Origin: Bacilli bacterium
GTDB taxonomy: Bacteria > Bacillota_I > Bacilli_A > RFN20 > UBA1709
DNA length: 8,483 nt
Assembly: GCA_028694305.1 (NCBI GenBank)
Contig: JAQUTO010000035.1
Coordinates: forward strand, 1-8,483
Direction: 5' to 3'
Below the pieces are notes generated by a model. It was not told where the DNA came from, made no database searches, and saw nothing but the letters and a program-made list of their open reading frames with translations. This document shows positions 1 through 5,544 of the stretch, piece by piece; positions within the stretch are counted from its first letter, which is position 1; each line of letters starts with the position of its first letter. The position numbers were made by a program, and so were the translations under genes.

Positions 1-5
1 CTCCC

Positions 6-23
6 TTATTATTATAATAATAA
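6..23. repeat. Perfect 18-base A/T palindrome
   Basis: The sequence TTATTATTATAATAATAA reads the same on both strands. It contains TATAAT (13-18), a perfect -10 hexamer, but its -35 would lie outside the window. It has no G or C, so it is a poor terminator stem. It may be a regulatory dyad, an upstream promoter element or simply a low-complexity triplet run. Confidence 0.4.
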
Positions 24-27
24 TCAG

Positions 28-63
28 TTGAATTTCCTAGATAATAATGTTATCATTATCTAG
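28..63 (+). promoter_or_regulatory. Candidate promoter overlapped by a palindromic operator
   Basis: A -35-like TTGAAT (28-33) is separated by 17 bases from a -10-like TATCAT (51-56), 28 bases before the first start codon. A 27-base imperfect palindrome (37-63) spans the spacer, the -10 and the likely transcription start. Its arms are CTAGATAAT and ATTATCTAG, nine perfect pairs, with two more pairs after one mismatch. A dyad in that position is typical of a repressor operator. The A/T richness makes chance matches to promoter hexamers easy, so the promoter is less certain than the dyad, which is directly visible. Confidence 0.42.
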
Positions 64-83
64 TCTAAGGAGGACGATCCGCC

Positions 84-659
84 GTGAATAAAGAAAAAAT
101 TAAGAATACCTTTAAAAATAATTACTGGCTTCAACCAGTTTTACTAGTTGCCCTAGTCTTTGTCTTAGTCTTTGGCTTACAACTTGTCCCAAAGTGGGTT
201 AATAATTGGAAAACCAATCATACAGATTCAACCACTTGTGAGAAGTGTACAACTCAAACATTAGATAAAATTAATGAACGCATTGATAATAATGAAACAT
301 TCTATGTTCTCATTACTCAAAAAACTTGTTCTAACTGTTTGAAGGCTTACCCTATCTTCAACAAGTTGATGAGTTCTTATCCAAATCTTACTATTTATTC
401 AATCGATATTGAATATGATTCAACTAATGAAGAGTATTTGGATACCACTATTACCGATGAAAAGATTTATAACTTTGGTAAACTTATTGATGTGGCCATT
501 ACTAGTGCTGGTGAAGCATCTAACTACAATGCCACTACCGATGAATATAACATTGGAACTCCAACTGTGATTCAATTCACAAAAGGTAGTCCAGATAATG
601 CTTTAGTAGGTATTGCTGACTACGCTGAACTTGCCGACTTACTCGGCGTTGCTGATTAA
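84..659 (+). CDS. Membrane-anchored thioredoxin-like protein
   Basis: This 191-residue protein probably acts as a thiol-disulfide redox or thiol-handling protein on the outer face of the membrane. The start is GTG, chosen because a strong AAGGAGGA (67-74) sits nine bases before it. Residues 1-14 are charged and hydrophilic, and about 17-36 form one hydrophobic segment, giving an N-in anchor. A thioredoxin-like domain fills about 65-188: the CSNC redox motif (Cys82/Cys85) follows a beta strand, and a Thr159-Pro160 pair matches the cis-Pro loop. A second CxxC, CEKC (52-55), lies between anchor and domain and is absent from the next gene's product. The 'TCxxC..AYP' region recalls bacteriocin-accessory thioredoxin-like proteins, but no bacteriocin gene is visible. 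Its substrate is unknown. It is a paralogue of its downstream neighbour. Confidence 0.85.
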   Translation: MNKEKIKNTFKNNYWLQPVLLVALVFVLVFGLQLVPKWVNNWKTNHTDSTTCEKCTTQTLDKINERIDNNETFYVLITQKTCSNCLKAYPIFNKLMSSYPNLTIYSIDIEYDSTNEEYLDTTITDEKIYNFGKLIDVAITSAGEASNYNATTDEYNIGTPTVIQFTKGSPDNALVGIADYAELADLLGVAD

Positions 660-664
660 AAAAC

Positions 665-688
665 AAATAGACTCGCTTGGGTCTATTT
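665..688. terminator. Intergenic hairpin with T-rich flanks, better oriented for the minus strand
   Basis: The arms AAATAGACTC (665-674) and GGGTCTATTT (679-688) pair over ten positions with one G-U wobble, enclosing the tetraloop GCTT. Read on the plus strand, the tail after the stem is TATTAAAA, a poor U-tract, so it would be at best a weak attenuator between the two thioredoxin-like genes. Read on the minus strand, the stem is followed by G and six Ts (663-658), which looks like an intrinsic terminator. It could therefore end transcripts of the minus-strand module that read through the lipoprotein gene. The stem is A/T-rich, so its strength is doubtful. Confidence 0.5.
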
Positions 689-705
689 TATTAAAAAGGA
701 AAACT

Positions 706-1254
706 ATGAAAAAAATCTTATTAATAACATTATTAGCTTTATGTCTAGTTGGTTGTGGAAATACTACTTCATCCTCGACTTCCACTTCCTCATCATCACA
801 ACAAATAACGGCCATTGGTAATCCGAAAACTTACACCGAAGCCAGTGTTTTAGACATCTCAACAAAATCCAATAACTATGAATCTTTTATCTTCTTAGTT
901 AGTAGCCAAGAATGTTACCATTGTGAGCAAGCTTACCCTCTTATCAACGCTTTTCTAACTTACCATAATGAATATGATATTTATCGAATCGATGTCCATC
1001 AAAATGAAGATGGATCTTATGTTGATTCTTATTTTAATTCCGAAACAATTAAAAGTTTTGGTGATTATATCTCGCAAGCCATCTATGACTCAACTGGTAA
1101 CCCCGATAATGTGCCTTCAATGAACGGTTATTCTTTCTTAACTCCAACTTTAATCATCGCAATAGATGGATACGCAAAATATGCCATGGTAGGAATACCA
1201 AGTTACCAAGAATTGTCAGATTTTATAATCAACAATTACCCTTTATCAAAATAA
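706..1254 (+). CDS. Thioredoxin-like lipoprotein
   Basis: This 182-residue protein is a probable extracytoplasmic thiol-redox lipoprotein. The ATG at 706 is chosen over an in-frame upstream ATG at 613 because it follows AAAGGA (695-700) and begins a textbook lipoprotein signal peptide. That signal has two lysines at 2-3, a hydrophobic core and the lipobox LVGC with the lipidated Cys17. A Ser/Thr-rich linker (about 20-31) follows and would hold the domain away from the membrane. The thioredoxin-like domain (about 55-178) carries CYHC (Cys70/Cys73) and a Thr146-Pro147 cis-Pro motif. It aligns along its length with the preceding protein (shared AYP after CxxC, a TPT-type loop, a VGI near the end), so the two are tandem duplicates with different anchors. 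The last 19 bases overlap the 3' end of the convergent minus-strand gene. No catalytic partner such as DsbD/CcdA is visible. Confidence 0.85.
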   Translation: MKKILLITLLALCLVGCGNTTSSSTSTSSSSQQITAIGNPKTYTEASVLDISTKSNNYESFIFLVSSQECYHCEQAYPLINAFLTYHNEYDIYRIDVHQNEDGSYVDSYFNSETIKSFGDYISQAIYDSTGNPDNVPSMNGYSFLTPTLIIAIDGYAKYAMVGIPSYQELSDFIINNYPLSK

Positions 1255-1727
1255 GCATCGACTTTCTTGATAATTTCTCGATACATATTAACAGCTTCCT
1301 CTAGATTAGGTTGCTGTTTTATTTTTTTTGCTTCAATAATTCTTTGAATTGCCATTTCGGGGTCAAGTGTATGATAAGCAGGATAAAGACCTGCTAATTC
1401 ACTTGGTCTAATCATCTTATAGATACTTAATATGCTTATTTCATGGGCATAAGACCAATAACGATAAATATAACCCAACCAATACATAACATTTGGCGGA
1501 TATTTCTGCTTTTGTTCAGCATCTCCATATCTGCTTTTAATTTCCTCAAAAGCCAAATCGGGAGTAATAATATTGAAGTCTAATCGATCCATTTGTTTTG
1601 CTACATCAGAATAGATGTAACGCCGAATAAACATATTAGAACTGCAAGCCAAAACACTAGTTGATAGTTCAAAGATACTGGCTTGGCAATTGCAATAAGT
1701 TAATCCAACTGTATCCATTTCCCTCAT
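1236..1727 (-). CDS. Small Tyr-rich protein, putative antitoxin/partner of the HTH-DUF3990 gene
   Basis: This is a 163-residue protein of no named function that I can assign with certainty. There is no signal peptide or membrane segment, so it should be cytoplasmic. Recognisable blocks are an FIRRY..SDVAKQMD stretch (33-47), an aromatic block WLGYIYRYWSY (83-93) and LYPAYHTLDPE (114-124), followed by a charged helical C-terminus. From memory this combination recurs in small proteins encoded beside DUF3990 genes; that is family recollection, not a search result. The start is the ATG at 1727, one base after the upstream gene's TAG, with GGGAGGGG (1734-1741) six bases before it inside that gene, so the two are translationally linked. 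By context it is the antitoxin or accessory partner. It ends 19 bases inside the convergent lipoprotein gene. Confidence 0.75.
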   Translation of the reverse strand: MREMDTVGLTYCNCQASIFELSTSVLACSSNMFIRRYIYSDVAKQMDRLDFNIITPDLAFEEIKSRYGDAEQKQKYPPNVMYWLGYIYRYWSYAHEISILSIYKMIRPSELAGLYPAYHTLDPEMAIQRIIEAKKIKQQPNLEEAVNMYREIIKKVDAYFDKG

Positions 1728-1728
1728 A

Positions 1729-2598
1729 CTATTCCCCTCCCTTTAATAATTCATCAATATACTTACCAATATTTCTATACTGAATTCGGCTAGCTTTTAC
1801 TTTATCATTACCCTCCTTCATACTTTCAATACGGCTATTATGGTATTTTTCTCGCTCTTCATCACACAAATAGCAAGTTGATAAAATCTTGCAACTATTG
1901 ATGGCTTTTTGACTTAATAAAACATATTGATAACCCAAATCTGAAGCCGATAAAGCGTGTTTACAAGCCTCATCAGTAATATCTCCATCAATAAAATTAT
2001 CAATAATTGAAAACATCTTGTTATCGGCAATAGGAGCAATTAAATAATCAGCCGAACTGACATCGGCAACAATTTGTTTGATGATATCTGAATTTTTATA
2101 TTCTTCTAATCTACCCCGATAATAAGCAATAGCAATCAGCCACTTAGTATCAACATCGAACTTTACGCCCTTTAGATTCTTTTGGTTAAAAGATAAGATG
2201 TAGACATACGGAGTTGAATTAGATGAAACAAACATGGCGGCCTGGCTATATTTTTCGCCACAATAAAAGCCTCGCCTAAAATCATTTTTTACATTTGTTT
2301 TAGTTAAATCAATTGGACCTTCAATTCCATATTTTGACCCGTGGAAAATCACTTTACTCTCTTTCTTACTATAATCATCTTGATAGAGTTGTGACTTGAT
2401 TAGATTAATGCTGACATTCCTTTTATAGGCATAAGTATATAAGGATTGAACTTTGCTTTGAGAGGCAGTAGACTCTCCTGTAACCCAACGATTTAGAGTA
2501 GATCTCGATACTCCAAGTTCTTTAGCCAATATACTATCAGAAATACCTAGAATCTGCTTAATTATTAATAAATCATGAATAACATCTTTTGTTTGCAT
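1729..2598 (-). CDS. HTH-DUF3990 fusion, putative ADP-ribosyltransferase-type toxin and autoregulator
   Basis: This 289-residue cytoplasmic protein has two parts. Residues about 8-68 form an XRE-like helix-turn-helix; the unit at 21-41 reads ILAKELGVSRSTLNRWVTGE. Residues about 80-235 match the DUF3990 pattern: a beta strand ending in His86-Gly87-Ser88, then NDFRRGFY (105-112), Gln119-Ala120 and a WLIAIAYYRGRL block, ending in ADYLIAPIADNKMF (183-196) and a YVLLSQ strand. DUF3990 is regarded as related to the ADP-ribosyltransferase fold, in which the first-strand His contacts NAD. Whether this protein is active, and on what target, is inference. The start ATG follows GGTGAG (2603-2608) by four bases. 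The C-terminal region (about 240-289) is charged and contains three cysteines near 237-245. A DNA-binding head on the toxin-like protein suggests that it represses its own promoter. Confidence 0.8.
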   Translation of the reverse strand: MQTKDVIHDLLIIKQILGISDSILAKELGVSRSTLNRWVTGESTASQSKVQSLYTYAYKRNVSINLIKSQLYQDDYSKKESKVIFHGSKYGIEGPIDLTKTNVKNDFRRGFYCGEKYSQAAMFVSSNSTPYVYILSFNQKNLKGVKFDVDTKWLIAIAYYRGRLEEYKNSDIIKQIVADVSSADYLIAPIADNKMFSIIDNFIDGDITDEACKHALSASDLGYQYVLLSQKAINSCKILSTCYLCDEEREKYHNSRIESMKEGNDKVKASRIQYRNIGKYIDELLKGGE

Positions 2599-2615
2599 TT
2601 ATCTCACCAAACTTA

Positions 2616-2642
2616 ATTGTACCATTTGGGACATTTAGTCAA
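2616..2642 (-). promoter_or_regulatory. Promoter and operator dyad of the HTH-DUF3990 module
   Basis: Reading leftward, TTGACT (2642-2637) and TACAAT (2621-2616) form a promoter with a short 15-base spacer, 17 bases upstream of the start codon. A 16-base dyad TGTCCCAAATGGTACA (2633-2618) spans the spacer and covers most of the -10. Its outer TGT/ACA and inner CC/GG pair, with one mismatched position per arm. A symmetrical site on the -10 fits repression by the HTH protein encoded just downstream. The positions are seen directly; the regulatory role is inferred. Confidence 0.5.
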
Positions 2643-2663
2643 GCGCAATTTTTAAAAGCAAAG

Positions 2664-2699
2664 AAAAACAACCATCTGTTTCAAGTTATGGTTGTTTTT
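2664..2699 (-). terminator. Intrinsic terminator of the glycerol/rdgB operon
   Basis: Twelve perfect pairs form between AAAAACAACCAT (2664-2675) and ATGGTTGTTTTT (2688-2699), around a 12-base loop. The first base of the stem is part of the rdgB stop codon. On the minus strand the 3' arm ends in a T-run continuing as CTTTGCTTTT. The structure separates the long minus-strand operon from the promoter of the next unit. The arms are nearly symmetric in A and T runs, so it could also act on the plus strand, where no gene needs it. Confidence 0.8.
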
Positions 2700-3289
2700 T
2701 ACTCGATAATTCCAGCCTTTTTCATTAATGCAATCAGTTTTGTTGTAGCAAGGTAACGATGGGACATTGTGTTTTTTACTTCTTCACCAAGTTCACCAAC
2801 TGTCTTTCCTAAACTTGGCACTAGGAAGATTGGATCATAACCAAAGCCACCACTTCCTCGATAAGAAGTAGCAACTTCGCCATAGAACTTACCCTCTACA
2901 ACCTGAGTTGGTTGTTTAGGAATTGCTAAGGCAATCGCACAAGTAAAATCGCAACTGCGGTCTTTATAAGGTTTCACTCTTTGAATCAGTTCTGCACATT
3001 TTTCTTGGTAAGAGTGACCTTCCATAAAGCGGGCTGAATGAATACCCGGAAAATTTTCTAAAGCGTGAATCGAAAGACCTGAATCATCGGCAACAACTAA
3101 ACAATTCAGGGCTTTTGAGACAGTTTCGGCTTTGATTATGGCATTTTCAGCGAATGTGGTGCCTGTCTCTTCAATTTCTTTGGTATAATTTACATCTTTT
3201 AGACCTAAAACTTCAATCTTAAAAGGAGCGAATAACTCCCGATATTCACGCAGTTTATTAGCATTTGTAGTCGCTATAACTAATTTCAT
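2699..3289 (-). CDS. rdgB: XTP/dITP diphosphatase (non-canonical purine NTP pyrophosphatase)
   Basis: The product hydrolyses dITP, XTP and related deaminated purine triphosphates to monophosphate and pyrophosphate, cleaning the cytoplasmic nucleotide pool. At 196 residues it has full family length. Family signatures are in order: TTNANKLREY (7-16) at the N-terminus, which contacts the triphosphate; EETGTTFAENA (40-50); the metal-binding ADDSGL (67-72); PGIHSAR (81-87); GGFGYDP (147-153) around the base; and SHR (176-178). Nothing essential is missing. Its ATG overlaps the transaldolase stop by one base (TAATG), so translation is probably coupled. It is the last gene of the operon, and its stop codon runs into the terminator stem. 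Its presence in a glycerol operon looks like housekeeping co-transcription rather than pathway membership. Confidence 0.96.
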   Translation of the reverse strand: MKLVIATTNANKLREYRELFAPFKIEVLGLKDVNYTKEIEETGTTFAENAIIKAETVSKALNCLVVADDSGLSIHALENFPGIHSARFMEGHSYQEKCAELIQRVKPYKDRSCDFTCAIALAIPKQPTQVVEGKFYGEVATSYRGSGGFGYDPIFLVPSLGKTVGELGEEVKNTMSHRYLATTKLIALMKKAGIIE

Positions 3290-3930
3290 TATTTCTTCTT
3301 ACTTGCATCAGCAAAGATGACTAATCCCTTGGTGGTTAAAGGATGATTTAACATCTCTTTTAAAACCTTAAATGGAATAGTTGCAACATCAGCGCCACCA
3401 AGTAAAGCTTGATTCACATGTTCAACATTACGAATAGAAGCAGCAATGATTTGAGTCTTATATTCATAAGTAGCAAAAACAGTGGCAATATCTTCAATTA
3501 AAGCAGCCCCAGTCCCTAAAGTAATATCATCAAGTCTTCCCATAAATGGAGAAACATAAGTCGCACCACATTTCGCAGCAGCAACCGCTTGAGTTAAATT
3601 AAAGACCAAAGTTACATTAGTCTTAATGCCTTTACTCGTTAATTCTTTACAAGCTTTCAGTCCTTCAATGGTCATTGGAAGCTTAATCACAATATTCTTG
3701 TGCATCTTAGCATATGGAATGGCTTCTTTAACCATATCCTTGGCTAAGCCTTCATGCACTTCAGCGCTAATTGGACCATCAATTAAAGTAGTGATCTCTT
3801 TGATGACATCAACGATATCTCTACCTTCTTTAGCAATTAAACTTGGATTGGTTGTAACACCATCAATAAAACCCCAAGTACTGACTTCTCTAATTTCTTC
3901 GACATTCGCAGTATCAATAAAAATTTTCAT
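3289..3930 (-). CDS. tal: Short-type transaldolase (TalC/FSA family)
   Basis: This is a cytoplasmic class I aldolase of 213 residues, the length of the small decameric TalC/FSA group. It transfers a dihydroxyacetone unit between sugar phosphates in the non-oxidative pentose phosphate pathway. The Schiff-base lysine is Lys83 in NIVIKLPMT. Other signatures are DTAN (6-9), VTTNPSLIAKEG (25-36), TNVTLVFN (104-111), SPFMGRLDD (127-135) and AASIRN (163-168). The two positions that separate fructose-6-phosphate aldolase (Gln, Tyr) from transaldolase are Glu57 and Phe129 here, so I favour transaldolase. The start follows AAAGGGGA (3937-3944) by six bases and lies 12 bases after the DUF1667 stop. Confidence 0.94.
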   Translation of the reverse strand: MKIFIDTANVEEIREVSTWGFIDGVTTNPSLIAKEGRDIVDVIKEITTLIDGPISAEVHEGLAKDMVKEAIPYAKMHKNIVIKLPMTIEGLKACKELTSKGIKTNVTLVFNLTQAVAAAKCGATYVSPFMGRLDDITLGTGAALIEDIATVFATYEYKTQIIAASIRNVEHVNQALLGGADVATIPFKVLKEMLNHPLTTKGLVIFADASKKK

Positions 3931-3942
3931 GTTATTTCCCCT

Positions 3943-4287
3943 TTATTTTAATATACTTCTAGTTGCAATAATATCGACGCCTGTTCCCCGTACATCTTTA
4001 ATAATTACATCATGGAGATGAATCGGAGCTTTGACTTCAACTTTAGCTAAATCTTGCATCACTTCAAAGAGCAAAGCTTTTGGAATATCGCCATTAGTTG
4101 CAACCGGTAAACGCACCATCTCACTGGAGACAATCTTTACTGTGGATGTTAGCGTTCTTTTCGGACAAACTAACTCATCTTCGGCATATTTCTTGCCTCT
4201 AAGACAAGTATACCCACTCATCTTCCCACTGTCATCAACTAAAATGTGACAACCCTTAGGACAGACAACACAAATGATCTCTTTCAT
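3943..4287 (-). CDS. DUF1667 cysteine-rich protein of the glycerol-3-phosphate oxidation cassette
   Basis: This 114-residue protein has five cysteines: Cys6, Cys9 and Cys13 in CVVCPKGC, then Cys28 and Cys41. The CxxCPxGC arrangement is the hallmark of DUF1667 and suggests an iron-sulfur or zinc site; the metal has not been shown by anything here. The rest (about 45-114) is a small beta-rich domain without cysteines. It is encoded directly after the FAD oxidoreductase: that gene's TAA is followed at once by this ATG, with GGAGG (4296-4300) inside the upstream gene. DUF1667 genes are characteristic companions of this pair of flavoproteins, so it is probably a small electron-transfer or assembly subunit of their complex. 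Confidence 0.9.
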   Translation of the reverse strand: MKEIICVVCPKGCHILVDDSGKMSGYTCLRGKKYAEDELVCPKRTLTSTVKIVSSEMVRLPVATNGDIPKALLFEVMQDLAKVEVKAPIHLHDVIIKDVRGTGVDIIATRSILK

Positions 4288-5544
4288 TTACGCTCCCTCC
4301 ACTTCTACACTTAACTCACCAGAGCTAACGGTGATTAAATCTTTTGGAATATCCATTGTTTCCATTTCTGCCGGTAACATATGCGGTCTAAAGACACTCT
4401 TAATGATGGTACCGTTTAATTTAACAATTAATTTCTTATCTGAATAAGGAGTAACTACTCTAAAGTTTAGTGTTAATTTATCTTCTAAGTTACTTGGTTG
4501 TAAGTAATTTGGAACAATATAACCTAAACCCTTTCCTGCCACAATCTTGATTTCAGCTTGCTCATGGTGTAATTCGCCTTTCACATATCTAACAGCATTG
4601 TGACCTGCTTTTCGGCCTTCCCGAGTTACATAATCAACTAAATCGTGAACGTGCAAGACATTCCCACAACTAAAGACACCTGGGCAAAATGTTTCCAATG
4701 ATTCATTGACAATTGCTCCTTTAGTTTTTGGATTGGACTGTAAATGGAAAGCATCTAATAAATCATTATAAGGAACTAAACCAATTGAGAGTAACAAAGT
4801 ATCAACATCAAAGGTCTTTTCAGTCCCTTTAATTGGTTGAAAATTCTTATCAACCGCACTGATTTCAATTTGTTCTAGTCGACCTTTACCGACTGTTTTA
4901 GTAATGGTATGGGATAAGTAAAGAGGAATATCAAAGTCATTTAAGCATTGGACAATATTTCTAGTTAAGCCATTAGAATATGGCATTAGTTCAGCTACTC
5001 CTAAAACTTTAGCACCTTCTAATGTCATTCTTCTTGCCATGATTAAACCAATATCACCGCTACCTAGGATAAAAACTCTTTTACCTACTAAATAACCATC
5101 AATATTCAAGTATCTTTGAGCAATACCAGCAGTCATAACTCCACTGCATCTATCGCCTGGAATTGCAATTGCTCCCCGATTTCTTTCCATACAACCAGCT
5201 GCTAAAATAATGGCTTTAGTATGAACAACTTGGTACCCTTCTTTTTCAGAGGAGTAATAAACATTTTTATTTTCATCAATACTTAAAACAACTGTTTCAA
5301 GTAAATAAGGGATCTTTCTACTTTCTAATTGGGTTATAAATCTTTCGGCATATTCGGGACCAGACATCAGTTCTTTAAACTCATGCACTCCAAATCCAGT
5401 ATGGATGCATTGATTTAAAATGCCCCCTAAATACTTCTCTTTTTCAATAATTAAGATATTCTTAATGCCTTCATCATAAGCAGTAATTGCAGCAGCTAAA
5501 CCAGCACTCCCACCACCAATGATGATGATATCATATTCTTTCAT
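4288..5544 (-). CDS. FAD/NAD(P)-dependent oxidoreductase, partner of the GlpA-like enzyme
   Basis: This 418-residue cytoplasmic flavoprotein has the two-dinucleotide-binding fold. An FAD Rossmann motif GGGSAG lies at 10-15, LAAGCMERNRG at 114-124, a second nucleotide motif GSGDIG at 161-166 for NAD(P)H, and the FAD-closing block FSCGNVLHVHDLVDYVTREG at 291-310. The region where thioredoxin reductase-like enzymes carry CxxC has only Cys46 in GILNQCIHTG, so it is not a disulfide reductase of that kind. Residues about 330-418 form an extra domain of unknown role. Its ATG overlaps the GlpA-like stop by one base, with GAGGGTGAG just upstream. In this cassette it probably exchanges electrons between NAD(P)(H) and the GlpA-like subunit. 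The direction and true acceptor are not visible. Confidence 0.9.
   Translation of the reverse strand: MKEYDIIIIGGGSAGLAAAITAYDEGIKNILIIEKEKYLGGILNQCIHTGFGVHEFKELMSGPEYAERFITQLESRKIPYLLETVVLSIDENKNVYYSSEKEGYQVVHTKAIILAAGCMERNRGAIAIPGDRCSGVMTAGIAQRYLNIDGYLVGKRVFILGSGDIGLIMARRMTLEGAKVLGVAELMPYSNGLTRNIVQCLNDFDIPLYLSHTITKTVGKGRLEQIEISAVDKNFQPIKGTEKTFDVDTLLLSIGLVPYNDLLDAFHLQSNPKTKGAIVNESLETFCPGVFSCGNVLHVHDLVDYVTREGRKAGHNAVRYVKGELHHEQAEIKIVAGKGLGYIVPNYLQPSNLEDKLTLNFRVVTPYSDKKLIVKLNGTIIKSVFRPHMLPAEMETMDIPKDLITVSSGELSVEVEGA

Noticed and set aside
613..705. Upstream in-frame ATG that would lengthen the lipoprotein by 31 residues
   Set aside because: It lies inside the preceding gene, has no ribosome site, and would bury the lipoprotein signal peptide that starts perfectly at the ATG at 706.
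84..1254. Bacteriocin cluster suggested by the accessory-type thioredoxin-like proteins
   Set aside because: No leader peptide gene, peptidase-ABC transporter or immunity gene is nearby; the resemblance is limited to the thioredoxin-like domain.
1243..1273. Possible terminator hairpin (TTATCAA / TTGATAA) at the convergent gene ends
   Set aside because: Only seven mostly A/T pairs with a 17-base loop, and no proper T-run on either strand.
3626..4249. Plus-strand open frames opposite the transaldolase and DUF1667 genes
   Set aside because: They are antisense to well-identified genes, have no ribosome sites and their translations show no recognisable motif.
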